From Symbiodinium natans (lineage: Eukaryota > Sar > Dinophyceae > Suessiales > Symbiodiniaceae), in the NCBI GenBank assembly GCA_905221605.1, contig CAJNDS010002413.1, forward strand, positions 211,001 to 275,000: a stretch of DNA of 64,000 nt, read 5' to 3'. The notes below the pieces were generated by a model, which worked only from the letters and a program-made list of their open reading frames with translations, was not told the DNA's origin and did not search any database. Positions 56,531-63,349 of the stretch are shown here, piece after piece; the stretch's first letter is position 1, and the number at the start of each line of letters is the position of its first letter. Position numbers and translations under genes: made by a program.

Positions 56531-58461
56531 TATATATATATATATATGTTTATTTATTTATTTATATTTACATTTATACTTTTATTCATATTTATATCTA
56601 TATTTATACTCATATGTGTGACAAAACAAATATATATATATATATATATACAAATACATATACACATATACATCTACATATATATATATATATATATATC
56701 CTTACAAACCCATAGAAACCATGTCTTGTAACCTGCCAAGAAGGACCTTTAGATAAACCCTTAAACCCTAAAACCCCTAAATCCTAGACCCTAGACCTTA
56801 GACCCCAACTCCTAAACCCCGATACCCTGAAAGCCCTGAACCCCCTAAACCCCAACCCTGAAGCCCTAAACCCGAAACCCCAAACCCCAAACCCTAAACC
56901 CCAAACCCTAAACCCTAAACCCTGAACCCTGAAGCCCTAAACCCGAAACCCCAAACCCCAAACCTAAAACCCTGAACCCTGAAGCCCTAAACTCCAAATC
57001 ATGCCCGAAGTTTTGGGTGCCGGTACGGACTTCCCTTCCAGGAGGCTCTGGTAGAAGACCTGCGCTTCATTTTCGCGTTCTTCTGGTGTAGGGTTCGGGT
57101 TTAGGGTTTAGGATTTAGGGCTTAGGGTTTCGGATTTAGGGTTGAGGGTTTAGGGTTTATGGTTGAGGGTTGAGGGTTGAGGGTGGAGGGTGGAGGGTTG
57201 AGGGTTTGAGGGTTGAGGGTTGAGGGTTTAGGGTCTGGGGCGAAAAGTCTAGGGTTGGGCGCCGGTCACCTGCCCTTTGTCAGGGGGTCGATCATAACAC
57301 GTATCCCTTCTGTGGCCCACTGTCAATCTAAGGGTCGTTACATGGTCCCCGGGTTTAGGGTGTAGGGTTTAGGTTTAGGGTTTAGGGTTTAGGGTTTAGG
57401 GTTTAGGGTTTAGGGTTTAGGGTTTAGGGTTTAGGGTTTAGGGTTTAGGGTTTAGGGTTTAGGGTTTAGGTTAGGGTTTAGGGTTTAGGGTTTAGGGTTT
57501 AGGGTTTAGGGTTTAGGGTTTAGGGTTTAGGGTTTAGGGTTTAGGGTTTAGGGTTTAGGGTTTAGGGTTTAGGGTTTAGGGTTTAGGGTTTAGGGTTTAG
57601 GGTTTAGGACTGAGGGTTCCCCCCCCAATTTAGCGTGGTTGTGCGTAGTTTTCCTCTTACTTCGAACCTTGGAGCTCCCAAACAACCCTAAACCCTAAAC
57701 TCTAAACCCTGAACCTTTAACCCTAACCCTGAACCCTTTACCCTAAACTACCCTAAACCCTAAACCCTAAACCCCAGTCCCCAGACCCTGACGTTGCCAT
57801 AGGCCACTTTAGATCCTTTGACCATTAGGGCTTAGGGCTTCGGGTTTAAGCACAGGGGTATGCGGCTTCGGGTTTAGGGTCCAGGGCTTAGGGAACCCCT
57901 AGCCCTAAACCCTAAGCCCCAAACCCTACACCCTAAACCCTCAGCCTCCCCCCCCCCCCCCCCGCCCCCACACCCTCGTTGTCAGGCTTTGCTCACTCTT
58001 GAGTTGAAATAGTCTCGGAGATGCTTGTCAGTAAAGTCTCCACCCAACCCTGAACAAACTCCAACACCCCCAGTGTTCAGGGTTTAGGGCTTAGGGATTC
58101 AAGGAGGGACGCTCTCTGTCTCTCTCTGTCTCTCCCTCCCTTCCTTTCCTCCCTCCCTCCCGTTGCAAGCGGCTCGAGAGAGGTTACATAAGGGCCAGGT
58201 CGGGACACTGGCCATCTACGGCAATGCCTCGGGGTCACATCGGGTGTTTAATAGGATGTACAGGTCCCTTCTCAGGGTCCCTCCGAAAGTGCCCTAACTA
58301 GGGGGGTCAGGACGGTCAGGACCCAATGCCCACGGACGAGCCTCTTTGTCCGTGCCATACGGGCTAACAACGCCCATGCCAGTGACCACCACGCGCCGCC
58401 CTTCGTCCGGGCTGTTTTGGGCTTTACAGGGTTGCTGGGCTGAAGACGGGTTAAGTGGGCC
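36900..58461 (-). CDS. beta-ketoacyl-ACP synthase (KAS II/FabF-like), 16 exons, C-terminal part not found
   Basis: Condensing enzyme of type II fatty-acid synthesis, probably plastid-located. Exons in sense order: 58461-58342, 57059-57027, 55992-55960, 55444-55403, 53896-53849, 48170-48141, 46993-46932, 45669-45582, 44781-44753, 43462-43407, then either 43022-42996 or 42816-42790, 41750-41695, 39841-39793, 39185-39160, 38365-38312, 36950-36900. They total 804 nt, 268 codons in one frame. Spliced landmarks: RRVVVTGMGVVSPYG, VFYQSLLEGKS, CGILIGSAMGG, GPNYAVVTACATG with the active-site Cys, CDLALAGGAEASV, GIAGFIGCKALSSRNDEPE, ARDGFVMGEGAGVL. Donors are 12 GC and 4 GT; all acceptors are AG|G except at 39842. 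Family members continue about 150 residues with two catalytic His; I found none of that downstream before the sulfotransferase. So it is truncated, or those exons were missed. The 5' end is also uncertain: a hydrophobic island at 59510-59607 may be the targeting presequence. Confidence 0.85.
37275..37385 (-). CDS. orphan island EELAAPKKLLGCGHFYEEKF
   Basis: Minus frame after a TAG|AGG junction, ending near CCTGCGCC. It lies in the ketoacyl-synthase intron 36951-38311 and is skipped by the phase-matched splice around it. Possible alternative exon or nested relic. Confidence 0.3.
37500..38115. other. 600-bp GC-rich island without telomeric repeats
   Basis: Unclassified. Frames on both strands (up to 130 codons) look GC-driven and lack ketoacyl-synthase or other motifs. 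It ends in an A-rich tail (AAAAGAAAATCTAATCAATAAA-like), so a retroposed sequence is possible. Confidence 0.4.
38541..38649. mobile_element. fold-back element, family CTACTATTTGC
   Basis: Ends TTC(T)CTTTGCTTAAGAACCCC and GGGGCTCTTAAGCAACTGGTAG; the interior GGAAGAATTTTTCTAG matches the 20662 copy. Confidence 0.75.
38781..38985 (+). repeat. (TTTGGGG)n array with TCTGGGG units
   Basis: About 27 units; Gly/Trp/Leu-rich frames here are artefacts. Confidence 0.98.
39593..39660. mobile_element. dispersed repeat containing AACCTTGGGTTACATACC
   Basis: Matches the reverse complement of 54046-54120 (GTATGCAACCCAAGGTTCCC) and, less well, 43190-43260. Confidence 0.6.
40762..40999. mobile_element. fold-back element, family CTACTTGGAGG, split by a TTTAGGG array
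   Basis: Left arm CTACGTGGAGGTTCATGGTAC; TTTAGGG/TTTAGGGG array 40796-40900; right arm ends TAAGTACCTGAAAGTAGG. Confidence 0.8.
41075..41165 (-). CDS. orphan island CGKWSSSFERAHDGHKGPGV
   Basis: GC-rich minus open frame in ketoacyl-synthase intron 39842-41694. It directly abuts a fold-back element fragment at 41165-41195. Unassigned. Confidence 0.25.
41505..41665 (+). repeat. 28-bp minisatellite GAGTGCTTTAGGGCTTTTTG...
   Basis: About five and a half copies ending GGTTCTCT, next to the acceptor-proximal ketoacyl-synthase exon 41750-41695. Confidence 0.95.
41850..41960 (+). repeat. telomere-type array (TTTAGGG)n
   Basis: Near-perfect; cuts off the GAGGAACCTAGGAGTAA dispersed repeat at its left edge. 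Confidence 0.97.
42188..42322. mobile_element. fold-back element with AAACTCACGAGTTCC arms
   Basis: AACTCACGAGTTCCTCTACT and GTAGTAGGGAACCCGTGAAA are inverted. No other full copy seen here. Confidence 0.7.
42790..42816 (-). CDS. ketoacyl-synthase active-site microexon, copy 1
   Basis: A 27-nt exon encodes PNYAVVTA plus split codons at both ends. Its last base is the T of the active-site Cys codon, completed by GT from exon 41750-41695. The donor is CCT|GT and the acceptor CCAG|GG. It lies in a 206-bp unit repeated almost perfectly next to it. Because 27 is a multiple of three, using both copies keeps frame but replaces one Cys by Trp. Confidence 0.75.
42996..43022 (-). CDS. ketoacyl-synthase active-site microexon, copy 2
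   Basis: Identical to 42790-42816, including both splice sites, and offset by 206 bp. It is the sense-upstream copy. Either copy alone restores GFQGPNYAVVTACATG across the junctions, so the two look mutually exclusive rather than additive. Confidence 0.75.
43650..43922 (+). repeat. poly-G / (G)nTA tract
   Basis: Long GGGGGGGTAGGGGGGG runs, strongly G-quadruplex-prone on the plus strand (C-rich in the sense strand of the ketoacyl-synthase intron 43463-44752). Confidence 0.95.
44319..44520. mobile_element. two adjacent element copies (GACTTGTACCCC and GGTAGTTACATGGTCCC families)
   Basis: 44319-44406 matches the family seen at 17846-18003, 35590-35690 and 41237-41340 (upstream of ATGGCCC). 44408-44520 is an intact GGTAGTTACATGGTCCC member. 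The same pair occurs in opposite order at 35291-35690. Confidence 0.7.
44930..45195 (-). CDS. unassigned coding-like frame inside a ketoacyl-synthase intron
   Basis: One minus frame reads STKLELHLPGADSVDEVVF, then SEAWADQATQLSLRCKVGGL, then ISITGASVISTAETYST, open after a TGA near 45200. An overlapping frame (44891-45256) begins at an ATG with MSETQEVKTKVPNGMMAAAP. Both lie in intron 44782-45581. The first has better protein-like composition. I do not recognise either. Confidence 0.35.
46103..46197 (+). repeat. telomere-type array (TTTAGGG)n
   Basis: About 13 units. Related arrays lie at 45475-45580, 45682-45785 and 44815-44930. Confidence 0.97.
46285..46575 (+). repeat. (TTCGGGC)n heptamer array then (GCAC)n microsatellite
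   Basis: About 12 TTCGGGC units (46287-46372), then GCAC/CACA repeats 46411-46575. Four long frames here are artefacts. Confidence 0.97.
47030..47277 (+). repeat. long telomere-type array (TTTAGGG)n
   Basis: About 34 units with one TTGTGGG break; acceptor side of exon 46993-46932. Confidence 0.97.
47360..47561. mobile_element. fold-back element, family CTACTTGGAGG, with internal CCCTAAA
   Basis: Ends CTACTTGGAGGTTCAAGGTA and TAAGTACCACGATCCTCCAAGTAG. A short CCCTAAA tract lies at about 47477-47495. Confidence 0.85.
48680..50155 (-). CDS. ubiquitin-like N-terminus plus ten RCC1-like repeats, copy A (premature stop)
   Basis: Single-exon frame. The ATG at 50155 matches the only ATG shared with copy B; the frame stays open upstream to 50212 but only reaches a GTG. 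Residues 1-75 resemble a ubiquitin-like fold (VHVHLLSGASVTL, then LGVGKGRLLTSSGE). Ten 41-residue repeats follow with core DGSVVTWGDARYGGDSS, QDQLKNVQQVQAS and AFAA; repeat 7 carries two extra Asp. The short WG-containing repeats resemble RCC1/ATS1-type blades but are shorter than classic RCC1 repeats, so a closed propeller is uncertain. The last repeat stops at TAG (48680) where copy B has CAG; past it copy A still encodes VQASEGAHTF, so the stop is recent. It lies inside the ketoacyl-synthase intron 48171-53848, same strand. No function is claimed. Confidence 0.85.
   Translation of the reverse strand: MSMSVHVHLLSGASVTLATEPEESVTCLCQRAQGALGVGKGRLLTSSGEVLAAGTVERAGLQDNDVLTLQVGKVKIRASKGVGASAAFAALLGDGSVVTWGHADAGGDSSAVQDQLKSVQQVQASNGAFAAVLADGSVVTWGDARYGGDSSAVQDQLKNVQQVQASNQAFAAVLADGSVVTWGHARLGGDSSAVQAQLKNVQQVQASNGAFAAILADGSVVTWGHAEYGGDSQPVRDQLKNVQQVQASHGAFAAVLADGSVVTWGVVEDGSDSGPVQDQLKNVLQVQASNRAFAAIRADGSVVTWGDDEFGGDSSAVQDQLKNVQQVQASARAFAASLADGSVVTWGDDDDEFGGDSSAVQDQLKNAQQVQASNQAFAAILADGSVVTWGHARYGGDSHAIQDQLQNVQQVQASTRAFAAIRADGSVVTWGNARYGGDSSAVLDQLKNVQQVQASAAAFAAILADGSVVTWGDARFGGDSSAAQDQLKNLQ
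50465..50670 (+). repeat. long telomere-type array, unit A of the segmental duplication
   Basis: About 28 units; unit B has only short degenerate heptamers at 52795-52880. Confidence 0.97.
51118..51290 (+). repeat. (TTTGGGG)n array, unit A only
   Basis: About 24 near-perfect units. A second TTTGGGG/TGTGGGG array lies at 51590-51710 after TTAGGGC units at 51501-51545. Confidence 0.98.
51882..52649 (-). CDS. ubiquitin-like N-terminus plus four RCC1-like repeats, copy B (complete)
   Basis: Complete 255-residue frame from ATG 52649 to the stop at 51882. The N-terminal ubiquitin-like part is nearly the same as copy A. It has four 41-residue repeats; the last two (GNARYGGDSSAVLDQ, GDARFGGDSS) are near-identical to repeats 9-10 of copy A, so the copies differ by six internal repeats. 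The first repeat has TCG where others have TWG (Trp to Cys). It ends EGAHTFS. Upstream (52650-52795) matches 50156-50310 of copy A, including a TTCAAGTTGGGTG motif, so any promoter was duplicated too. No intron or spliced-leader acceptor is obvious. Confidence 0.85.
   Translation of the reverse strand: MSISVHVHLLSGASVTLATEPEESVTCLCQRAQGALGVGKGRLLTSSGEALAGGTVGRAGLQDNGVLTFQVGNVKIRASKGRDASAAFVALLGDGSVVTCGDDQVGGDSSAVQAQLKNVQQVQASRRAFAAILADGSVVTWGDARYGGDSSAVQDQLKNVQQVQASDRTFAAILADGSVVTWGNARYGGDSSAVLDQLKNVQQVQASAAAFAAILADGSVVTWGDARFGGDSSPVQDQLRNVQQLQASEGAHTFS
53930..54035 (+). repeat. telomere-type array (TTTAGGG)n
   Basis: Acceptor side of ketoacyl-synthase exon 53896-53849. Confidence 0.97.
54555..54798 (+). 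repeat. long telomere-type array (TTTAGGG)n
   Basis: About 34 units. The following 54800-55370 is degenerate C/A-rich sequence without a supported gene. Confidence 0.97.
55638..55751. mobile_element. fold-back element, family GGGATGTTCCC
   Basis: Ends GGGATGTTCCGCC and GGAGGAACATCCC around a poly-G core; inner arm ACTAACAGCTCCT / GGACTGTTAGT. Confidence 0.8.
56465..56705. repeat. (TA)n-rich microsatellite block
   Basis: TATATA/CATATA/TTTA repeats; Ile/Tyr-rich frames are artefacts. Confidence 0.98.
57352..57608 (+). repeat. long telomere-type array (TTTAGGG)n truncating an element
   Basis: About 36 units; begins right after a half GGTAGTTACATGGTCCC element (57328-57351). Confidence 0.97.
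57960..58050 (-). CDS. orphan island GGDFTDKHLRDYFNSRVSKA
   Basis: Minus frame ending in a stop. The FTDKHLRDYF string resembles part of an RNA-binding RRM, but that is a weak guess. It lies in ketoacyl-synthase intron 57060-58341. Confidence 0.25.
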
Positions 58462-58687
58462 CTGAACCCTAAATTCAGCAGGTTAATAGAGGCAGTCTTG
58501 AGTGGCTGTTTTGGTTCATGTCGCTTTTCGCATACCCGTCTGAAGTTCCGGGTGATAGACACTCTCCGGCAAATCAGGTTCCGCAACGCGCCAGCGGTAG
58601 ATAGTATCATCTTAATCTTCGCGCTTGGCCCTCGACAAGAAGACTTTTGCTGGTCTGAATAATCGCTGTTCACAGAGGGTGGTTCTA

Positions 58688-58795
58688 TGGGAGTTTACGA
58701 AATAGGGACCCCCTCTAGCCCCCAAATAATAGGATCCCCTTTATAAGAAGGGCCCCAATAAGGTACCCCTAGTATCGTAAACCCCCATATGTGTA
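58688..58795. mobile_element. fold-back element, family TATGGGAGTTTACGA
   Basis: Ends TATGGGAGTTTACGAAATAG and AGTATCGTAAACCCCCATA. Related fragments lie at 52915-53012, 7840-7930, 7190-7257, 24094-24165 and 47278-47315. Confidence 0.8.
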
Positions 58796-58867
58796 TATAC
58801 AATCCAAGGCTCGAAAAATGAGGGCTTCTTCCGGCCGAGGTTAAGTTATAGTGGAGGAAATCGGACT

Positions 58868-59010
58868 TTGGGGTTTAGGGTTTAGGGTTTAGGGTTCAGG
58901 GTTTAGGGTTTAGGGTTCAGGGTTTAGGGTTCAGGGTTTAGGGTTTAGGGTTTAGGGTTTAGGGTTCAGGGTTTAGGGTTTAGGGTTCAGGGTTTAGGGT
59001 TTAGGCTTCG
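58868..59010 (+). repeat. TTTAGGG array with regular TTCAGGG units
   Basis: TTCAGGG recurs every two to five units, suggesting higher-order spread. Confidence 0.95.
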
Positions 59011-59509
59011 GAGTGTTTAGAGCCTAGGGGCTTTAGGGTTCAGGGCTCTCAGGTTTTGGAGGTGAGCCCCAAGAGGTGAGCCCCAAACACACAAACCCCA
59101 AATCGGGTTTGAGGGTTTAGGGTGCCTAAACCCCAAAAAAAACAGTTCATCTTCCTAAACCCTAAACCCTAAACCCTAAACCCTAAACCCTGAACCTTCA
59201 ATCTTGAACCCCACACTTCCTGTACTCCCTTAGCCCCGCCGTGGGGCCTTCCGCGCGGCGCGCAACGCCGCCTCCTCTGGAGCTGCGGGGCGTACGCCTC
59301 TGCGGGTGCAGAGAGGGCGGGGGAGGGGGGAGGGTTAGGGTTTAGGATTTAGGGTTCAGGGAAACCCTGAACCCGCAACCCTAAGCCCGAAACCTCAAAC
59401 CCTAACAGCCCTTTGCCCTAAAACGCTACAAACCCTTAAGCCCTAAACCCTAAACCCTAAGCCCTAAACCCCAAACCCTAAACCCTAAACCCTAAACCCT
59501 AACAGCCCT

Positions 59510-59607
59510 TTCCGTTTTGGCGCCTCTGTCCGGCAGCCAGGGCCACCAGGACGGCTGCAGGGCCAGCGGCCAGGGAAGCTGAGGAGCCCCAGCGGGGCAG
59601 CGTCTGC
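59510..59607 (-). CDS. candidate presequence exon (hydrophobic) for the ketoacyl synthase
   Basis: Minus frame reads TLPRWGSSASLAAGPAAVL, then VALAAGQRRQNG: a basic start, a small hydrophobic core, then basic residues, as in signal or transit peptides of dinoflagellate plastid proteins. It is flanked by telomeric arrays like the confirmed exons. A phase-compatible splice to an alternative acceptor in exon 58461-58342 exists but is not unique. Confidence 0.35.
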
Positions 59608-59886
59608 AGGTTTAGGGTTTAGGGTTTAGGGTTTAGGGTTTAGGGTTTAGGGTTTAGGGTTTAGGGTTTAGGGTTTAGGGTTTAGGGTTTAGGGTTTAGG
59701 GTTTAGGGTTTAGGGTTTAGGGTTTAGGGTTTAGGGTTTAGGGTTTAGGTTAGGGTTTAGGGTTTAGGGTTTAGGGTTTAGGGTTTAGGGTTTAGGGTTT
59801 AGGGTTTAGGGTTTAGGGTTTAGGGTTTAGGGTTTAGGGTTTAGGGTTTAGGGTTTAGGGTTTAGGGTTTAGGGTTTAGGGTTTAG
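59608..59886 (+). repeat. long telomere-type array (TTTAGGG)n
   Basis: About 39 units with one 5-bp break (TTTAGGTTAGGG), acceptor side of the candidate presequence exon. Confidence 0.97.
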
Positions 59887-59929
59887 GGGTTCCTATTTGT
59901 GGTTTAGGGTCCCTAAACCCCAAACCGTA

Positions 59930-60345
59930 AACACGCGGCCCCAAACCCTAAACCCCAAGCCAGCACCCTAAACCCGAAACCTAAACCCTGAACGCCTAGA
60001 CCCCAAACCTAAACCCTGAACCCAGAACCCTAACCCTAAACCCCAAACCCTAAACCCTAAACCCCCAACCCTAAACCCTAAACCCTAAACCCTAAACCCT
60101 AAACCCCAAACCCTAAAACCCTGAACCCACGGAGAGCACCCCAAGTCGTTGCAAAACCCAGCCGCCGATGAGGTTTAGGGTTTAGGGTTTAGGGTTTAGG
60201 GTTTAGGGTTTAGGGTTTAGGGTTTAGGGTTTAGGGTTTAGGGTTTAGGGTTTAGGGTTTAGGGTTTAGGGTTTAGGGTTAGGTTTAGGGTTTAGGGTTT
60301 AGGGTTTAGGGTTTAGGGTTTAGGGTTTAGGGTTTAGGGTCCGCC
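59930..60345. repeat. CCCTAAA block facing a TTTAGGG array
   Basis: CCCTAAA 59930-60130 (degenerate), 40-bp island, TTTAGGG 60171-60340. Confidence 0.95.
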
Positions 60346-60349
60346 GAAA

Positions 60350-60560
60350 CGCGGGGAGGGGGGGGGGTGGGGGGGGTCGGTGCACAATTTTTTCGTGGAG
60401 GACCGCGCCACAGGGGGTTCAGCACGGGGGGGTAGGGGCGCCCTCAGCAAAATCAGCGTTTTCGGCCCCAACCGCCCCCCCCCCCCCCCCCCCCCACCCC
60501 CTACCCCCCCCCCGCACCCCCACCCACCTGTCTTTTTGGCTTGAGCTTGTCCTGGTGCTA
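60350..60560. repeat. poly-G and poly-C runs in opposite order
   Basis: G runs 60355-60376, C runs 60476-60520. A GC-rich island follows (60560-60660); no gene supported. Confidence 0.9.
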
Positions 60561-61315
60561 CCCCCTACCCCCCCCCAAACGATTCACAGAACTCTGCCGG
60601 GAATGATCTTCCATGCGAGCGGGTCTCAACTGTGCTCCAGCGGGGTCGGCGGCTTGAGCCGGAGGCTCTTAAATTTAGGGTTTAGGGCTTAGGGTTTGAG
60701 GGTGTTTGAAGGTTGTTGTTGGGAGGATTCTCGAGGGGTTCTTGGAGGTTTTGCGGCAGGCGGTTTTTGGACAATTCTTGAGGGTCTCTTTCAAGGTTCT
60801 TGAGGGCTTTTGAAGGCTTTTGAAGGTCTTTGAACCCCTAAACCCTAAACATTAAACCCTAAACCCTAAACCCTCAACCCTAAACCCCGAACCCTAAACC
60901 CTGGCTTTCGAAGGTGTTTGAAGGTTTTTGAGGGTGTGCTCGAGGCCGCTGGGCCTGCCGCGTGTCGGGCGATGCGTGCAAGAAAGGTGCCGAGGCCTTG
61001 GATCCAGAGAGGTCGGGGCTCGGGTGTTAGGACTGAGGGGTTTAGGGTTTAAACCCTAAACTAACCCTAAACCCTAAACCCTACACCCTACACCCTACAC
61101 CCTAAGCCCTAACACCTAAACCCTAGACCCTAGACCCTAAACCCTAAACGCGTGTTAAGGCGTTTTGTGGGCATCTGCCGGACACGAGGGGCTTTCGGGG
61201 CTTTTGCTTCAGGGGCTCATGGGTTTAGGACTGAGGGCTTTTTGGGGGTTGGGGTTGAGCACTTTAGGGTCTCGGGCTTAGGGGTTTAGGGCTTGGGGGT
61301 TAGGGTTTAGTTTTT

Positions 61316-61405
61316 GACCTGGTAGCCCAGCAATCAGGGTACCCTGGTTGCTTCAGAAGTTTGAACCCAAAAAGGGTAAAGGGTACCACTGGGCTACCAA
61401 GTTGA
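61316..61405. mobile_element. fold-back element, family GGTAGCCCAGCAA
   Basis: Ends CCTGGTAGCCCAGCAATCAG and GGTACCACTGGGCTACCAAG. The 69-codon frame across it is not considered a gene. Confidence 0.8.
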
Positions 61406-61579
61406 AAGGGGTGAGGATTTGACGAGGCACTGCAGTCGTGGGTGGCTGCAGGCGCAAGGCGGGAGAAACCGCAAAGGCGCTCATGGCGAAAACGTCTCAA
61501 CTGCTGCAAGCTGTATCTCAGAGAGACCCTACACCCTAGACCCTAAACCCTAAATCCTAAACCCTAAACCCTAAACCCT

Positions 61580-61790
61580 AAACGGCCATCCAGGGCTGCA
61601 TCGGCAGTGACTGCCCAGTGTCTTGGATGAACCGAGGCTGCTTGTGGAGTCATCAACGAGTGGTGGTAGGCACCAACCTGTTGAACGCAAACGCCTGCCG
61701 AAAGAGCGGCTGCATCCTAACCAAGCTCTCAACCTATAGGAATGTAAAGACAAAGCTCTCTCTGCAAATATGTATATATATATATATATA
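61580..61790 (+). CDS. uncertain plus-strand frame running into a TA microsatellite
   Basis: Plus frame reads IQGCIGSDCPVSWMNRGCLW, then SHQRVVVGTNLLNANACRKS. After 61765 the frame is only (TA)n translation. The minus strand is open as well. Unassigned. Confidence 0.2.
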
Positions 61791-61865
61791 TATACAAATA
61801 TGTTTATGCGTATATATGTATGTATGTGCATATAAAATGTGTGTGTGTATCTGTATACATATAGT
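61768..61865 (+). repeat. (TA)n and TGTATG/GTGT microsatellite
   Basis: Simple repeats; terminates the uncertain plus-strand frame. Confidence 0.97.
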
Positions 61866-62386
61866 ATGGCGTAGGGTAGCTAAAGGCTAACCCTAAATCC
61901 CCGAACCCTAAACCTTAAACCCCCACCCCCGAGAATCCCGCGTAGGGTTCAGGTTTGTAGGCTTAGTGTAAGGCTCTGACCGGTTTGGGGTTTAGGGTCT
62001 AGGGCTTAGGGTTTAGAGTTAGTGAGAGCTGTAGATACCCTACTCCATGTCTCCACAGATAGCTACCCTGACAGACAAACGCCAACACACCCTGATCCCT
62101 AAAACCCGACATGTCTAAATTTCTAAGCCCTAGAACCCCAAACCCCTAAACCGCTCTGTGCGGCCTAAACGCCCAAACTCGTACACCCCTAAATCCTGAA
62201 CTCCAATCTAAACCCTAAACGCCTAAACCCCTATGCCCTTCACCCCAACCCTAAGCCCTACACCCTAAACCCCTAAACCCTAAACCCTAAACTTCAAACC
62301 CAGACACCTTCAACTTAGGCAAGCGACCAACGGGCTCTTTGGGACCCTAACCCCATAAACCCTGCGTTCAGGGTCTGGGTTCTTTT

Positions 62387-62581
62387 TTGGTAGCCCAGCA
62401 ACCATATGATAAATAGTGGCACCCTTTTGGGTTTGGTCACCTTATTAAGGGTTTAGGGTTTAGGGTTTAGGGTTTAGGGTTTAGGGTTTAGGGTTTAGGG
62501 TTTAGGGTTTAGGGTTTAGGGTTTAGGGTTTAGGGTTTATCTTGAACCAAGCGCAAAAAGGGCATCAATGGGCTAACAAAG
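62387..62581. mobile_element. fold-back element, family GGTAGCCCAGCAA, split by a TTTAGGG array
   Basis: Left TTGGTAGCCCAGCAACCATA, array 62448-62539, right CTTGAACCAAGCGCAAAAAG then ATGGGCTAACAAA; both arms align to 61316-61405. Confidence 0.85.
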
Positions 62582-63001
62582 GCTTAGGATATTCCCTCAA
62601 CCGTAACAACCCCCCAGCCCCCCAACGCCCTCCACCCCAACCTATAATTCCTAAACCCTAGAACCTAAACCCTAAACCCTAAACCCTAAACCCTAAAACT
62701 TACGCTCAAGGACCGCAGAGTTGGACCCCCACCGTAGCACAGCTCCTTTTCTCTTCCGGCATGCGCTTTGGTGAAACCCTAAACCCTAAGCTCTAAACCC
62801 TACGAGACCCTCGACACCCAACAAAGGCTATTGGGCCCTCTGGTGTTTAGGGTTTAGGGTTTAGGGTTTAGGGTTCAGGGTTTAAGGTTCAGGGTTTAGG
62901 GTTTAGGGTTTGGACCTAGAAACCCCCAAGCCGCATGTGCCCCCCTTCGGGGGGCTGGTGAGGCTGGCGTTTCGGAGGGTGGCCGGCCTTGATCCCTCTC
63001 A

Positions 63002-63159
63002 CTACTATGTGTTTAAGCAACCCCCACAAAAAAGCAAAAACATCTGCCTTATAATATGGGGATTGTTAACTTTTGTTAAAAGAGTCTTCCTTATTATCAG
63101 GGTAATACGGGGATGATTATCTCTTGTCTTTTTGGGGTTCCCAAGCAAGCAAAGAGTAG
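63002..63159. mobile_element. fold-back element, family CTACTATTTGC
   Basis: Ends CTACTATGTGTTTAAGCAAC and GTTCCCAAGCAAGCAAAGAGTAG (imperfect inverted repeats). A 68-codon frame across it is not considered a gene. Confidence 0.75.
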
Positions 63160-63349
63160 TTCAGGGTTCTGTACGAGAACTCCTTGAGGGAGCCTACCAC
63201 ATAACACTTCCCTTGGGCCACATGAGGATCCTTAAGGATCAAACCTCAACCCTAAACCCGAAACCCCAAACCCAAAACCCTAAACCCCAAACCCCAAACC
63301 CTGAACCCTAAACCCCAAACCCTAAATCCTGATTTTCAGAGAGTCCTCC

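Noticed and set aside
56482-56731. Ile/Tyr-rich membrane-like frames
   Set aside because: Translated (TA)n microsatellite.
57245-57290. Island reading KGQVTG as a ketoacyl-synthase exon
   Set aside because: A phase-compatible splice exists, but exons 58461-58342 and 57059-57027 join directly with the family sequence (YGTDKEVFYQ), so it is not needed.
58272-58673. 133-codon minus frame
   Set aside because: It overlaps the ketoacyl-synthase N-terminal exon in a different frame; VVVTGMGVVSPYG in the other frame is decisive.
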